Both the position numbers and the translations under genes were made by a program. Below, in pieces: positions 17,504-25,802 of a stretch of 45,572 bases of DNA (its first letter is position 1; each line of letters begins with the position of its first letter). The notes beneath the pieces were generated by a model that saw only the letters and a program-made list of their open reading frames with translations, was not told where the DNA came from and did not search any database. The stretch is from Phycisphaerales bacterium (GTDB lineage: Bacteria > Planctomycetota > Phycisphaerae > Phycisphaerales > SM1A02). The stretch is taken from the NCBI GenBank assembly GCA_009691705.1, contig SIAR01000018.1:1-45572 (forward strand). The letters run 5' to 3'.

Positions 17504-18055
17504 ATGAAGCCAACTAGTTCTCATCAACCAGCCTCGCCAACAACGCACGAGGCACACGGATTGCGCGTCGGTGTTGTGACGAGTGCGTATCACGCCGAGA
17601 TCTGCGACGCGCTGACGCAGGGTGCATGCGAGGCATTCAAGGAAGCGGGGGGCGACTGTGACACGTTGATTCGCGTCGCAGCACCAGGAGCCTTTGAACT
17701 CGTCGTGATCAGCGCAGCGCTCGCAGCGCGTGCCGATGTCGATGCAGTGGTCGCCATTGGATGTGTGCTGACTGGCGAGACAAGTCACGATCGATTTTTG
17801 TGCGACGCAGTCGCGCACGGACTCGCAGAGCTTTCGATGCGCTGCGGAAAGCCCGTGGGATTCGGTGTGCTGACTTGCCTCACTCTTGAGCAAGCCCGCG
17901 CCCGCGCCGGCGGCACGAAGGGCAACAAGGGGGCAGAAGCGATGCACGCAGCAATTGCAGCCACGCGAACGATTCAAGCGATTCGCGCCGACAATCCAGC
18001 GATTCGCGCCCAAGAAGTGCTGCCCGCGGCGTGGGCAACGGGAGCCAAGCGATGA
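17504..18055 (+). CDS. ribH: 6,7-dimethyl-8-ribityllumazine synthase
   Basis: Penultimate enzyme of riboflavin synthesis: condenses 5-amino-6-ribitylamino-uracil with dihydroxybutanone phosphate. 183 residues with the family blocks VGVVTSAYHAEI, VAAPGAFELVVIS (usually PGAFE), VVAIGCVLTGETSHDRF with the catalytic His, FGVLTCLTLEQARARAG, and NKGAEAMHAAI. The usual Arg after GAVI is replaced (LTGET), a small departure. The stop overlaps the nusB start (ATGA). ribH-nusB pairing is common in bacteria and supports both calls. Confidence 0.95.
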   Translation: MKPTSSHQPASPTTHEAHGLRVGVVTSAYHAEICDALTQGACEAFKEAGGDCDTLIRVAAPGAFELVVISAALAARADVDAVVAIGCVLTGETSHDRFLCDAVAHGLAELSMRCGKPVGFGVLTCLTLEQARARAGGTKGNKGAEAMHAAIAATRTIQAIRADNPAIRAQEVLPAAWATGAKR

Positions 18056-18531
18056 GTCGAGGACATGAACGACGCTGCTGCGCATTGCAAGCCATGTTTC
18101 AATTCGACTTGGGTGGAACGGTCGATATTGCGCAGTTGCGGGAGTCGTTCGAGGCGCGGGCTCGCGAAGCGCGGTCGGTGAATCCGTTTGAACGCGAGTG
18201 CGACTTTGAACTGCCAGTGGTGGCCGAGGGAATCGAACTCGCCAAGTTGGCGTGGGCCACACACGAAGAGGCTGATTCTGCTTTGAGCGTGCTTACGCCA
18301 GAGTGGGCGTGGCATCGGCAACCAAACATTGACAGAAACATCTTGCGACTCGGCTACTACGAATTGAAGCATAGTGGAATTGCCGCAGCGATCGCGATCA
18401 ACGAAGCGGTTGAACTCGCCAAGGAATACAGTCACGCCGACAGTCCGCCGTTCATCAATGCCGTGCTCGATCGCATCGCTCATCCCGTTGCGGTTGAAGT
18501 CGATCCAGAAGTGAAACCAGCACTCCCGTAG
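18052..18531 (+). CDS. nusB: Transcription antitermination factor NusB
   Basis: All-helical RNA-binding protein that, with NusE/S10, forms the antitermination complex on boxA of rRNA transcripts. 159 residues; the N-terminal RRCCALQAMFQFDLGG corresponds to the NusB motif (R-x-x-A-[LM]-Q-x-L-[YF]-x-x-D), and the C-terminal half shows LRLGYYEL (as ILRLAxYEL), AIAINEAVELAKEYS and FINAVLDRIA. Start chosen at the ATG overlapping the ribH stop. ftsY follows 7 nt downstream. Confidence 0.93.
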   Translation: MSRGHERRCCALQAMFQFDLGGTVDIAQLRESFEARAREARSVNPFERECDFELPVVAEGIELAKLAWATHEEADSALSVLTPEWAWHRQPNIDRNILRLGYYELKHSGIAAAIAINEAVELAKEYSHADSPPFINAVLDRIAHPVAVEVDPEVKPALP

Positions 18532-18538
18532 GTCGCAC

Positions 18539-19489
18539 GTGTTCTTCAAATCAGCCATCGATGCGGTTCGCAAAGGCCTCGCGCGCACAGCAGCGGCGCT
18601 CGGCGCCGGCGTGCGCAGTGTCTTGCACGGTCGCAAGATCGACGAAGCGACACTCAAAGAAGTCGAGACCCTTTTGATCGCGGCCGATGTCGGCGTGGTG
18701 GCTGCGCGTGAACTCGTAGCGTCACTGCGCACCGAGTTTCTTGCCGGACGGATGGACCGCGGCGAAGACGCGCTCGAACACCTCAAGCGAAAGATGAAGG
18801 AGCGCCTCGCGCCCGCTGCCGGAATGACGCGCGATATCGCCGTGACATCTGCGAAGCCCGCCGTCGTGCTGGTGGTCGGAGTGAACGGCGTCGGCAAGAC
18901 GACCAGCGTTGCCAAGATTGCGCACTCCATCCAGTCATCGGGTCGAACGGTGCTGCTCGCAGCCGCAGACACCTATCGCGCCGGAGCCGTCGCGCAACTC
19001 GGCGTCTGGGCAGAGCGTCTTGGGGTCGAGATCATTCGTGGCAAGGCTGGGGCAGATCCCGCCGCGGTCGCCTTCGATGCGGCCGACGCGGCAGTGGCGC
19101 GGGGAGTCGATGTGTTGCTCATCGACACAGCAGGGCGATTGCACAACGAAGAGAGCCTGATGCGACAACTCGTAAAGATTCGCGATGTAGTACGGCGGCG
19201 CATTCCAGGCGCGCCGCATGAGACGTTGCTTGTGCTCGACGCCACAAGTGGGCAGAACGCGCTCGTGCAAGCGGCAGCATTTCGCAAAGCGGTCGACATT
19301 TCTGGAATTTTTCTGGCAAAGATGGATGGCACCGCGCGCGGTGGCGTTGTCGTGGCAATTCACGATGCGCTGCAGGTTCCAGTGAAACTCATTGGCGTGG
19401 GAGAGACCCCCCAGGATGTGCAACCATTTGATGCGGATCGGTTTGTTGATGCGGTGTTTTCTCCCGGTGCGGCTACTATTTCTGCATGA
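18539..19489 (+). CDS. ftsY: Signal recognition particle receptor FtsY
   Basis: GTPase that docks ribosome-SRP complexes at the membrane for co-translational insertion. 316 residues covering the N domain (about 1-85) and the G domain: G1 VGVNGVGKTTSVAKIA (about 113-128), DTYRAGAVAQL, G3 DTAGRLHNEE, G4 region AKMDGTARGG, where the usual TK is AK, and the closing GVGETPQDVQPFDADRFVDA. The acidic A domain of E. coli FtsY is absent, as in many bacteria. GTG start, 7 nt after nusB. The last codons contain the -10 element of the next gene, which begins in an ATGA overlap. Confidence 0.93.
   Translation: MFFKSAIDAVRKGLARTAAALGAGVRSVLHGRKIDEATLKEVETLLIAADVGVVAARELVASLRTEFLAGRMDRGEDALEHLKRKMKERLAPAAGMTRDIAVTSAKPAVVLVVGVNGVGKTTSVAKIAHSIQSSGRTVLLAAADTYRAGAVAQLGVWAERLGVEIIRGKAGADPAAVAFDAADAAVARGVDVLLIDTAGRLHNEESLMRQLVKIRDVVRRRIPGAPHETLLVLDATSGQNALVQAAAFRKAVDISGIFLAKMDGTARGGVVVAIHDALQVPVKLIGVGETPQDVQPFDADRFVDAVFSPGAATISA
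19474..19479 (+). promoter_or_regulatory. Putative -10 element inside ftsY for the pseudopilin gene
   Basis: TACTAT, 6 nt before the ATG at 19486 and within the last codons of ftsY. A TTGATG at 19446-19451 is too far away to be a standard -35. Confidence 0.5.
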
Positions 19490-20124
19490 GTTCCTTTTTG
19501 TTGCGCCGCGCTTTCACACTCGTTGAAACGCTGGTCGTTGTCGGGATCATCTCCCTTTTGTTGGGACTCGTGATGCCGGCGATCAAGATGGTGAGGGCCG
19601 AGTCGCGCAACTCAGGGTGTCTGAGCAATCTGCGTCAGAACTTCACTGCGTGGCAGGCATATCAAGTATCGAACAAGGGAGTCCTGCCAATCTGCGAGTT
19701 TCTGCCAGTCGTGACACCTGAGGGAATCAGCGGCGGGCTGCCGAATCTTCTCGAGAGTTACATGGCGATCGACAGCCCAACGTGGATCTGTCCATCAGAC
19801 TTTGATACTGAGTCGACTGACACCGGGACGAGTTACAACTATCTGCCTGGACTCTTGCGATTCAGCCCACAGGTGCAAATGGAAGTGTTACAGGTCTTGA
19901 TGACACTGCCTGCAAGCACCGTTGAAAGGCAGCGCCAGCGATTGCGGCTCGAAACCGAGGGCAAGTTGGTGGCGAAACTGTTCGAGAATGATTCAAAGCG
20001 CCTGTTTCCGATCTTGATCGACAGCGAAGATCGCCACCCGGGAACACGCGTTCCGAGGAATGCCGTCTATCTTGACGGCTCGGCACGAGCGGCTACTGTC
20101 GAGACGAACACCGTTATCGATTGA
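19486..20124 (+). CDS. Type II secretion/prepilin-like protein
   Basis: Pseudopilin-type protein, 212 residues. The N-terminus has a class III signal: a short basic leader, then AFTLVETLVVVGIISLLLG, with Glu at position 5 of the mature protein, so a prepilin peptidase and methylase would process it. The rest is a soluble domain with cysteines (NSGCLSN, WICPSD). The planctomycete H-X9-DG motif is degenerate: NAVYLDG is present near the end, but no His is correctly spaced. The start overlaps the ftsY stop. The second prepilin-like gene at 37278 is a better match to the standard pattern. Confidence 0.82.
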   Translation: MSSFLLRRAFTLVETLVVVGIISLLLGLVMPAIKMVRAESRNSGCLSNLRQNFTAWQAYQVSNKGVLPICEFLPVVTPEGISGGLPNLLESYMAIDSPTWICPSDFDTESTDTGTSYNYLPGLLRFSPQVQMEVLQVLMTLPASTVERQRQRLRLETEGKLVAKLFENDSKRLFPILIDSEDRHPGTRVPRNAVYLDGSARAATVETNTVID

Positions 20125-20135
20125 ACAGGATCACC

Positions 20136-20843
20136 ATGATTGACTTTGACGAAATCAAGTATGCACTTCGCGGTCGCGGGCGGCAGGTCTTGGGCGCCTG
20201 CGTTGGTGCTCTTTTTGTGTTGCTCTTGTCAGTCGGTGCTTGGTGGTGGTTTGCCGTGCGCTGGCAGCCGCCGCCATCGATCTTCGACACGCCCGTCGAT
20301 GATGTCTTTGGCTACCTCGCGATGGACGACTTCAACCAGTTGTCGCTCGAAGAACGCATGAGATTTCTGCTCGAATTGAGCGAGCGATTTCGGGGAATGG
20401 AGAGTTCGGATAGCGCCGCGATGGCAGGCTTCTTCGCTGGAGTCACCGGACCGGTTCGAAAGCAGCTCACGCAAAACGTGCGCATCTTGGCGCGTGACAT
20501 CCTTGTGCAGGGGGCGTCGGGGTATTTCGAATCAACCCAGAAAGATAAGGGCAAGTACATCGACGACTGGGTTCTCAACTGGATGAAGACGGGAGAGAAA
20601 CTTGCGACGGGCAAAGAGCGCGATCGATCAGACAAGGATCGACTCGAACGCATTCGCTCCAGTACCGCCCGCGACGAAAATAGATTGTCAGATCGAACGA
20701 TTCCATCGCTTAACGAGGATGGCGCTCTTGGCTTCATGAGCTTGTGGCAGAAAGAAGTCGAAGTGACCGCATCGCCGAAGCAGCAAGCGCAGGTCGCACG
20801 TTTTCTTGAGGATGTTCGCAAGCGCTACTCCGATGCATTCTGA
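20136..20843 (+). CDS. Single-pass membrane protein, unknown function
   Basis: Not a family I recognise. 235 residues: a short cytoplasmic start (MIDFDEIKYALRGRGRQ), one transmembrane segment about residues 19-40 ending in AWWWFAVRW, then a hydrophilic, mostly helical extracytoplasmic or periplasmic part with many charges (SEERMRF-type and TGKERDRSDKDRLERIR). Start: AGGA about 5 nt before this ATG; an upstream TTG at 20121 is less likely. It lies between a pseudopilin and the hrpB-type helicase, whose start overlaps its end by 11 nt. A role linked to the pseudopilin is a guess from position only. Confidence 0.7.
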   Translation: MIDFDEIKYALRGRGRQVLGACVGALFVLLLSVGAWWWFAVRWQPPPSIFDTPVDDVFGYLAMDDFNQLSLEERMRFLLELSERFRGMESSDSAAMAGFFAGVTGPVRKQLTQNVRILARDILVQGASGYFESTQKDKGKYIDDWVLNWMKTGEKLATGKERDRSDKDRLERIRSSTARDENRLSDRTIPSLNEDGALGFMSLWQKEVEVTASPKQQAQVARFLEDVRKRYSDAF

Positions 20844-23367
20844 TTCGTCGCGCGGCAAGAATGCACCGCTTCCCATTATCGAGTTTGCATCGCAGATCAC
20901 TGCGCGACTCGCGCGCGAGCGAAAGCTTGTGCTCGTTGCCGAGACCGGGTCTGGAAAGACCACGCAACTGCCGCAGATTCTGCTACTTGCGCCCGACTGC
21001 CCAGCGGGCAAGATTGTCGTGCTGCAACCGCGACGACTCGCCGCGCGCGCCGTTGCTCGGCGCGTGGCATTCGAATTGGGAACGCGCGAAGGAGACATTG
21101 TTGGATACCGCACGCGGTACGAACGCGTAGAGAGCGCGCAGACGCGCATCCTCTTCATGACCGACGGTCTCTTCGTGCGACTGGCCCAAGGGTCGCCCGA
21201 TCTCGCCGGCATCAGCACCGTCGTGCTGGACGAGTTTCACGAGCGGGGCATTGCGACCGATCTCGCCGCAGGAATCGTGCGGCGATTGCAATCGGGTCGG
21301 CGCTCAGATTTGCGCATCGTGGTGATGAGCGCCACGCTCGACGCAGCGCGGCTCGCCGAGATTTTTGAAGTTGATCCACTCCTGATTCCTGGTCGAGTGC
21401 ACTCGGTCGCGATCAAGCACCTAGGCGATACTCCCAGTACACAAGACATCGTGCAGCGAACGGCAGGGGTGGTGGCGCAGGCAGCCCAAGAGTATGAAGG
21501 GGATGGTCTCGTCTTTATGCCTGGTCGCAAAGAGATTCAGTGGACACTCGAGGCGCTGGGCGGGCGAATCGCGGCAGGGTCGATCGATCTCCTTGCGCTG
21601 CATGGAGGGCAAACTCCAGCCGAACAGGATCGCGCCCTGCAACCGAGTGATCGCCGCAAGATTGTGGTGGCGACGAACATCGCAGAGACGAGCCTCACGA
21701 TTCCGGGAGTGCGCTTCGTTGTCGATAGCGGTCTCGCGCGCGTGCATAGGTTCGATCCACTGCGCGATCTGAATGCACTGCGCCTCGAGCCAATCAGTCA
21801 AGCTAGCGCCCGTCAGCGCGCGGGCCGGGCCGGTCGCACCGCGCCAGGAGTGTGTCTGCGTCTCTGGAGCGATGCTGCGCAGTTGCGTCGCCCCGCATTC
21901 GACACGGCTGAAGTGCACCGCATCGATCTCTCTGAAGCGCTTCTTAGCCTGCTCGTGCTGGGTGAGCGCGATGCGATGGCGTTTCCTTGGATCGATGCGC
22001 CCACCGAGACCTCAAGAGAACGCGCGCAGCGTGTGCTCGAGGCGTGTGGTGCGATCACTGCCGCTGGTGATCTGACGTCCGTGGGTCGGAAGTTGGCGCG
22101 AATTCCTGCACATCCGCGGGTTGCGCGCGCCCTGCTCGAAGGCGCGCAGCGTGGATGCGTCGCGCGGGCGGCATTGTGGGCTGCGCTACTCACCGAACGC
22201 GACGCCGTTGAGCGCGACGATCCTGCCACTCTTCGCACGCATCTCGAGGCGCATGATCGACCGAGCGACGTGCTTGCCCGTGAGCGCATGTTGATGGCGT
22301 GGAAGCAAGGGCGCGCCCGTGGTGCTCCAATCGATGGCGATGCGGCGCGTGAGATTTTCAAGGCCGCCCAAGATCTTGCAGACTCTGCGCAGCGTGCCGC
22401 GGGCGAGTTGGCGAAGCGCGATGATGTCGATGGTGGTTGCGATGCGGCGCTTGCCGAGTCATTTATGCTTGGTTTTCCAGATCGAATCGCATGGCGTGGC
22501 GATCGACAGCGTGCGCACGCATCGATGTCGGGACGGCGCAAGGTGTCGATCGACAAGCGCAGTCTTTACGACGGCGTCGGTGCGCTCTTGGCGTTCGATG
22601 TTCGGCAAAGTGGCGCGGGTGATTCGGCTGAAACGACCCTGTCGATGACCGTCGCGCTCGATCGCGGCTGGGTCGAGACGACGCTGCCCGACCGCTTCAC
22701 GACGCGAACACAAGAGCGCTGGGAGGCGGAGTCCCAATCGGTTGAAGAGGTGCAAGAAGTTCTCTTCGACGAGACCGTCATTGAGAGAACCGTGCGTCCA
22801 CCACGCAACGTCCCAGCCGCGAGCGAGTTGCTCGCTGAGCAGATGATCGCCCATCGACTGCGACCCGATGATTGGCAAGAACAGGTCGAACCGTGGATCG
22901 CCCGCACCCGTTGGGTTGCTGCGACGTTTCCTGAGCGCGCAATGATGACATACGGCGACGACGACTTACGCATTCTCTTTGCTGAGCTCGCTGCGGGGGC
23001 AACGCGGTTTAGTCAACTACGCACGAGATCAAGCCTCGCGATCATGTTGAGCGCACTCTCTTACGATGATCAGCAGTTTGTTGCCCGCATGGCGCCCGCC
23101 CACTTTTTGCTGCCGAGCGGTTACAAGATGAAACTCTCGTACGAACCCAATCAGCCTCCCCGCGGAAAGGCGAAGATTCAAGATTTCTACGGAGTCGAGG
23201 AGACGCCGCGCGTTGCTGGAGGTCGGGTGGGAATCACCGTCGAGATACTCGGGCCAAACTACAGACCACTGCAGGTCACATCAGACATCGCCGGATTCTG
23301 GAAGGTGCTCTATCCACAACTGCGCAGTGAACTTCGCCGCCGCTATCCACGCCATCAGTGGCGGTGA
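20833..23367 (+). CDS. hrpB: ATP-dependent RNA helicase HrpB
   Basis: DEAH-type superfamily 2 helicase of the HrpA/HrpB group. Motif I AETGSGKTTQLPQ, motif Ia LQPRRLAARAVARRVA, motif II in the HrpB form DEFHERG, motif III MSATLD, motif IV LVFMPGRKEIQ, motif V ATNIAETSLTIPGV, motif VI QRAGRAGRTAPG. The length of 844 fits HrpB (about 800) and not the much longer HrpA. The C-terminal region (FLLPSGYKMKLSYEP and QDFYGVEETPRVAGGR) also matches HrpB, which typically ends with this type of HrpB-C domain. Cellular role in bacteria is uncertain; RNA remodelling is likely. The ATG overlaps the upstream gene by 11 nt. Confidence 0.94.
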   Translation: MHSDSSRGKNAPLPIIEFASQITARLARERKLVLVAETGSGKTTQLPQILLLAPDCPAGKIVVLQPRRLAARAVARRVAFELGTREGDIVGYRTRYERVESAQTRILFMTDGLFVRLAQGSPDLAGISTVVLDEFHERGIATDLAAGIVRRLQSGRRSDLRIVVMSATLDAARLAEIFEVDPLLIPGRVHSVAIKHLGDTPSTQDIVQRTAGVVAQAAQEYEGDGLVFMPGRKEIQWTLEALGGRIAAGSIDLLALHGGQTPAEQDRALQPSDRRKIVVATNIAETSLTIPGVRFVVDSGLARVHRFDPLRDLNALRLEPISQASARQRAGRAGRTAPGVCLRLWSDAAQLRRPAFDTAEVHRIDLSEALLSLLVLGERDAMAFPWIDAPTETSRERAQRVLEACGAITAAGDLTSVGRKLARIPAHPRVARALLEGAQRGCVARAALWAALLTERDAVERDDPATLRTHLEAHDRPSDVLARERMLMAWKQGRARGAPIDGDAAREIFKAAQDLADSAQRAAGELAKRDDVDGGCDAALAESFMLGFPDRIAWRGDRQRAHASMSGRRKVSIDKRSLYDGVGALLAFDVRQSGAGDSAETTLSMTVALDRGWVETTLPDRFTTRTQERWEAESQSVEEVQEVLFDETVIERTVRPPRNVPAASELLAEQMIAHRLRPDDWQEQVEPWIARTRWVAATFPERAMMTYGDDDLRILFAELAAGATRFSQLRTRSSLAIMLSALSYDDQQFVARMAPAHFLLPSGYKMKLSYEPNQPPRGKAKIQDFYGVEETPRVAGGRVGITVEILGPNYRPLQVTSDIAGFWKVLYPQLRSELRRRYPRHQWR

Positions 23368-23382
23368 CGGTGGCGGTGAGCA

Positions 23383-24168
23383 CTACTCGAGGTTGTCGAG
23401 TCCCATCGCGGCGTCGCCCTGCAAGTGGCGCCGTGGATGCACTCCCTGGCGGATGCCCTCTTCTTCGGCAAGCGGAGGATCAGACGCAAAACGCGGCAAA
23501 TTTGGCGCCCAAAGTTGCCGTCTTGATTGCACGTCGTCGATCAGTCGCACGGCTTCATCCACATCGTCGGTGACTCGAAAGAGATCGAAGTCTTCTGCAG
23601 AAATCGTCTTGAACTCTTCGGCGAGCGTGGTGCGCATCCAGGCGAGCAGTGGCTCCCAGAATTTCTTTCCAACCAAAATGACTGGAAACGGAACGATCTT
23701 GAGCGTCTGAATCAGGGTCAACGACTCAAACAACTCATCCATCGTCCCGAATCCTCCTGGGAAAATGATGAATCCACGCGCGTGCTTCACAAACATGACT
23801 TTGCGAATGAAGAAGTAACGAAAGGTGAGTTCGATGCTCTGATACGGATTTGGTTTCTGCTCAAACGGCAGAGAGATGTTGAGTCCAATAGAAACACCCT
23901 TCGCTTCGAGCGCTCCCTTGTTCGCAGCCTCCATGATGCCGGGACCGCCGCCCGTGATCACTGCGAATCCCCGCCCGACGAGCGATCGACCGCAATCAAC
24001 AGCTTGCGCGAATTCGGGACGATCGGGCGCGGTGCGTGCCGAACCGAACACTGCCACAGCAGGGCCGACCCGCACCAAAGTGTCGGTTGCATCCACAAAC
24101 TCGCTCATGATTCGCAGCGCACGCCATGCCTCATGTTGCAGGGCATCTTTGATGTGTTTGGATTCCAT
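23383..24168 (-). CDS. LOG family (TIGR00730-type) protein
   Basis: Rossmann-fold nucleotide-binding protein of the lysine-decarboxylase-like/LOG group, 261 residues. Key motifs: VAVFGSARTAPD, ITGGGPGIMEAANKGA and the signature PGGFGTMDELFE, with the E that is catalytic in phospho-ribohydrolases cleaving cytokinin-type or other nucleoside monophosphates. This long form with a C-terminal tail is common in bacteria; true substrate unknown. It is convergent with hrpB (15-nt gap) and divergent from folC. Start: ATG at 24168, with a TAGTCC element 8 nt upstream sharing TA with folC's -10; an alternative TTG at 24189 would lie inside that promoter. Confidence 0.88.
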   Translation of the reverse strand: MESKHIKDALQHEAWRALRIMSEFVDATDTLVRVGPAVAVFGSARTAPDRPEFAQAVDCGRSLVGRGFAVITGGGPGIMEAANKGALEAKGVSIGLNISLPFEQKPNPYQSIELTFRYFFIRKVMFVKHARGFIIFPGGFGTMDELFESLTLIQTLKIVPFPVILVGKKFWEPLLAWMRTTLAEEFKTISAEDFDLFRVTDDVDEAVRLIDDVQSRRQLWAPNLPRFASDPPLAEEEGIRQGVHPRRHLQGDAAMGLDNLE

Positions 24169-24176
24169 TGCCGAGA

Positions 24177-24182
24177 GGACTA
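24177..24182 (-). promoter_or_regulatory. Putative -10 element, LOG-family gene
   Basis: TAGTCC (TAGTCCT in full) on the minus strand, 8 nt from the ATG at 24168. Weaker than the others because the sixth base is C; it shares its TA with the folC element. Confidence 0.35.
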
Positions 24183-24186
24183 CACT
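24181..24186 (+). promoter_or_regulatory. Putative -10 element, folC
   Basis: TACACT, 9 nt before the ATG at 24196. TTGGAT at 24158-24163, with a 17-bp spacer, could be a -35. Confidence 0.6.
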
Positions 24187-24195
24187 CAAAGTCCT

Positions 24196-25722
24196 ATGAA
24201 TAGCAAGCCCGCAGGTCGAACAGGTTCTCGCTCTCTCGCACCCACAAAGTCTGCGGCGAAGAGCGCTGCCACGACGAGTTCAAAGTTTTCAGTTTCTGCT
24301 GCGAAGCTTCCAAAGGCGCCGATTGTCGAAGTTGCCGCTGCGCGTCCCGCAAAAATCGACATCAGTGGTTATCAGGCTGCGCTGAAGTGGCTGGCCGAGC
24401 GTCCCGACATCGAGCGAATGCGCGTTGTGAAGTACGACGAGAACACATTTCGACTCGACCGCATGCGGGCGCTGCTCGCGGCGATGGGAAACCCACACGA
24501 ATCAATCAAGACCGTGCACGTTGCTGGCACCGTTGGCAAGGGATCGACCTGCGCGATGATTGCCAGCATGCTCTCGGAGTGCAAGTACACCGTGGGCATG
24601 TACACGAGCCCGCACTTTGTGGATGTTCGCGAGCGCATCGCGATCAACGACAAAATGATTTCGAAGCCTGCGATGGTTGAGATGGCAAAAAAGGTGCAGG
24701 CGGCGGCCGCCAAGGCCAAGGTCGAGCCAACATACTTCGAAGCGGTGACCGCGATGGCATTCAAGTACTTCGCAGACGAGGCGGTCGACATCGCCGTGAT
24801 CGAAGTTGGGCTCGGAGGAAGACTCGATTCGACCAACGTACTGACGCCCATCGTTTCGGTCGTGACGACAATCGACTTCGACCACACGCGCATTTTGGGC
24901 GACACGTTGGCAAAGATTGCGCGCGAGAAGGCTGGAATATTCAAACGCGGCGTGCCCGCGATCGTCTTTGATGCTGCGCCAGAAGTGAACAAGGTGTTCG
25001 CAGAGGTCGCTGAGAAGGTTGGCGCCGAGTTGCGCATTGTCAACAAGGACATCGAGTTTTCAAGTCGTTTTTGCACATCACCAGAAACAGGACCCCACAC
25101 CCGCGTCTGCTATTACACAAAGACGATGCGCATCGAACACTTGCCAGTGCCGCTGCCAGGCGAGCACCAAGCGATCAATTGCGGTGTCGCGCTCGCAGCC
25201 ATTGAGTGCGTGCGCGCAGCTGGGTTCAACTGTCCCGAGAGTCTTGTGACGGGCGGATTGAGCAAGACCAAGGTCTCTGGAAGGATGGAACTCATCAGCG
25301 ACCGCCCCCGCGTGCTAGTCGATGGCGCGCACAATCCAGCGAGTCTCAATGCGCTCATGCGCTGCGTCGGCGCGCATGTGCCCTATGACAGCATGGTGTG
25401 CGTCTTTGGGTGCTGTCAAGACAAAGATGTCGGAGAGATGCTCGACCGCCTTAATCTCGGCGCAGACAAAGTTATTTTCACTCGCGCGATCGGAAATCCA
25501 CGGGCGGCCGATCCAGTGGAACTGCAGAAACTATTTCAAGAACGCAGCGGCAAGATGAGTCAGGTTGCGCGCACTGTGGGCGAGGCAATTCAGTTGGCGA
25601 TGCGCGCCACGAGCCGCGATGACTTGATCTGCGTCACTGGCAGTTTCTATGTGGTTGGCGACGCGATGAAGTACGTGCACGAGAACGCCGACTTTCAGAT
25701 GCGTCGTCCCCAGACAGTGTGA
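24196..25722 (+). CDS. folC: Folylpolyglutamate/dihydrofolate synthase
   Basis: Mur-ligase-like enzyme that adds glutamate to dihydropteroate and/or folates. 508 residues. Residues about 1-55 are an extra, low-complexity Ala/Lys/Ser/Pro-rich extension; the folC core then begins at YQAALKWLAERPDIERM. Motifs: P-loop VAGTVGKGSTCAMIASML, SPHFVDVRERIAIND, VIEVGLGGRLDSTNV, TTIDFDHTRILGDTL, IAREKAGIFKRGVPAI, VDGAHNPAS and VFGCCQDKD. The extension is absent in most FolC proteins; the start is nevertheless supported by a TACACT element 9 nt upstream and no in-frame start closer to the core is obviously better. The open frame runs further upstream but only antisense to the LOG gene. Confidence 0.94.
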   Translation: MNSKPAGRTGSRSLAPTKSAAKSAATTSSKFSVSAAKLPKAPIVEVAAARPAKIDISGYQAALKWLAERPDIERMRVVKYDENTFRLDRMRALLAAMGNPHESIKTVHVAGTVGKGSTCAMIASMLSECKYTVGMYTSPHFVDVRERIAINDKMISKPAMVEMAKKVQAAAAKAKVEPTYFEAVTAMAFKYFADEAVDIAVIEVGLGGRLDSTNVLTPIVSVVTTIDFDHTRILGDTLAKIAREKAGIFKRGVPAIVFDAAPEVNKVFAEVAEKVGAELRIVNKDIEFSSRFCTSPETGPHTRVCYYTKTMRIEHLPVPLPGEHQAINCGVALAAIECVRAAGFNCPESLVTGGLSKTKVSGRMELISDRPRVLVDGAHNPASLNALMRCVGAHVPYDSMVCVFGCCQDKDVGEMLDRLNLGADKVIFTRAIGNPRAADPVELQKLFQERSGKMSQVARTVGEAIQLAMRATSRDDLICVTGSFYVVGDAMKYVHENADFQMRRPQTV

Positions 25723-25784
25723 GTCGCGCGATTCGGTGACGGTTGGCGCAACTCAGTTGGTAACTAGCGATCGCCGCGTGTGGC

Positions 25785-25790
25785 TATCCT
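25785..25790 (+). promoter_or_regulatory. Putative -10 element, leuS
   Basis: TATCCT, 12 nt before the ATG at 25803, in the 80-nt gap after folC. A TTGGTA at 25757-25762 is 22 bp away. Confidence 0.5.
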
Positions 25791-25802
25791 TCGAAACCTC
25801 AT

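Noticed and set aside
23527-24195. A 223-codon in-frame extension upstream of folC
   Set aside because: It is antisense to the LOG-family gene, shows no homology and contains folC's likely promoter; the start at 24196 is better.
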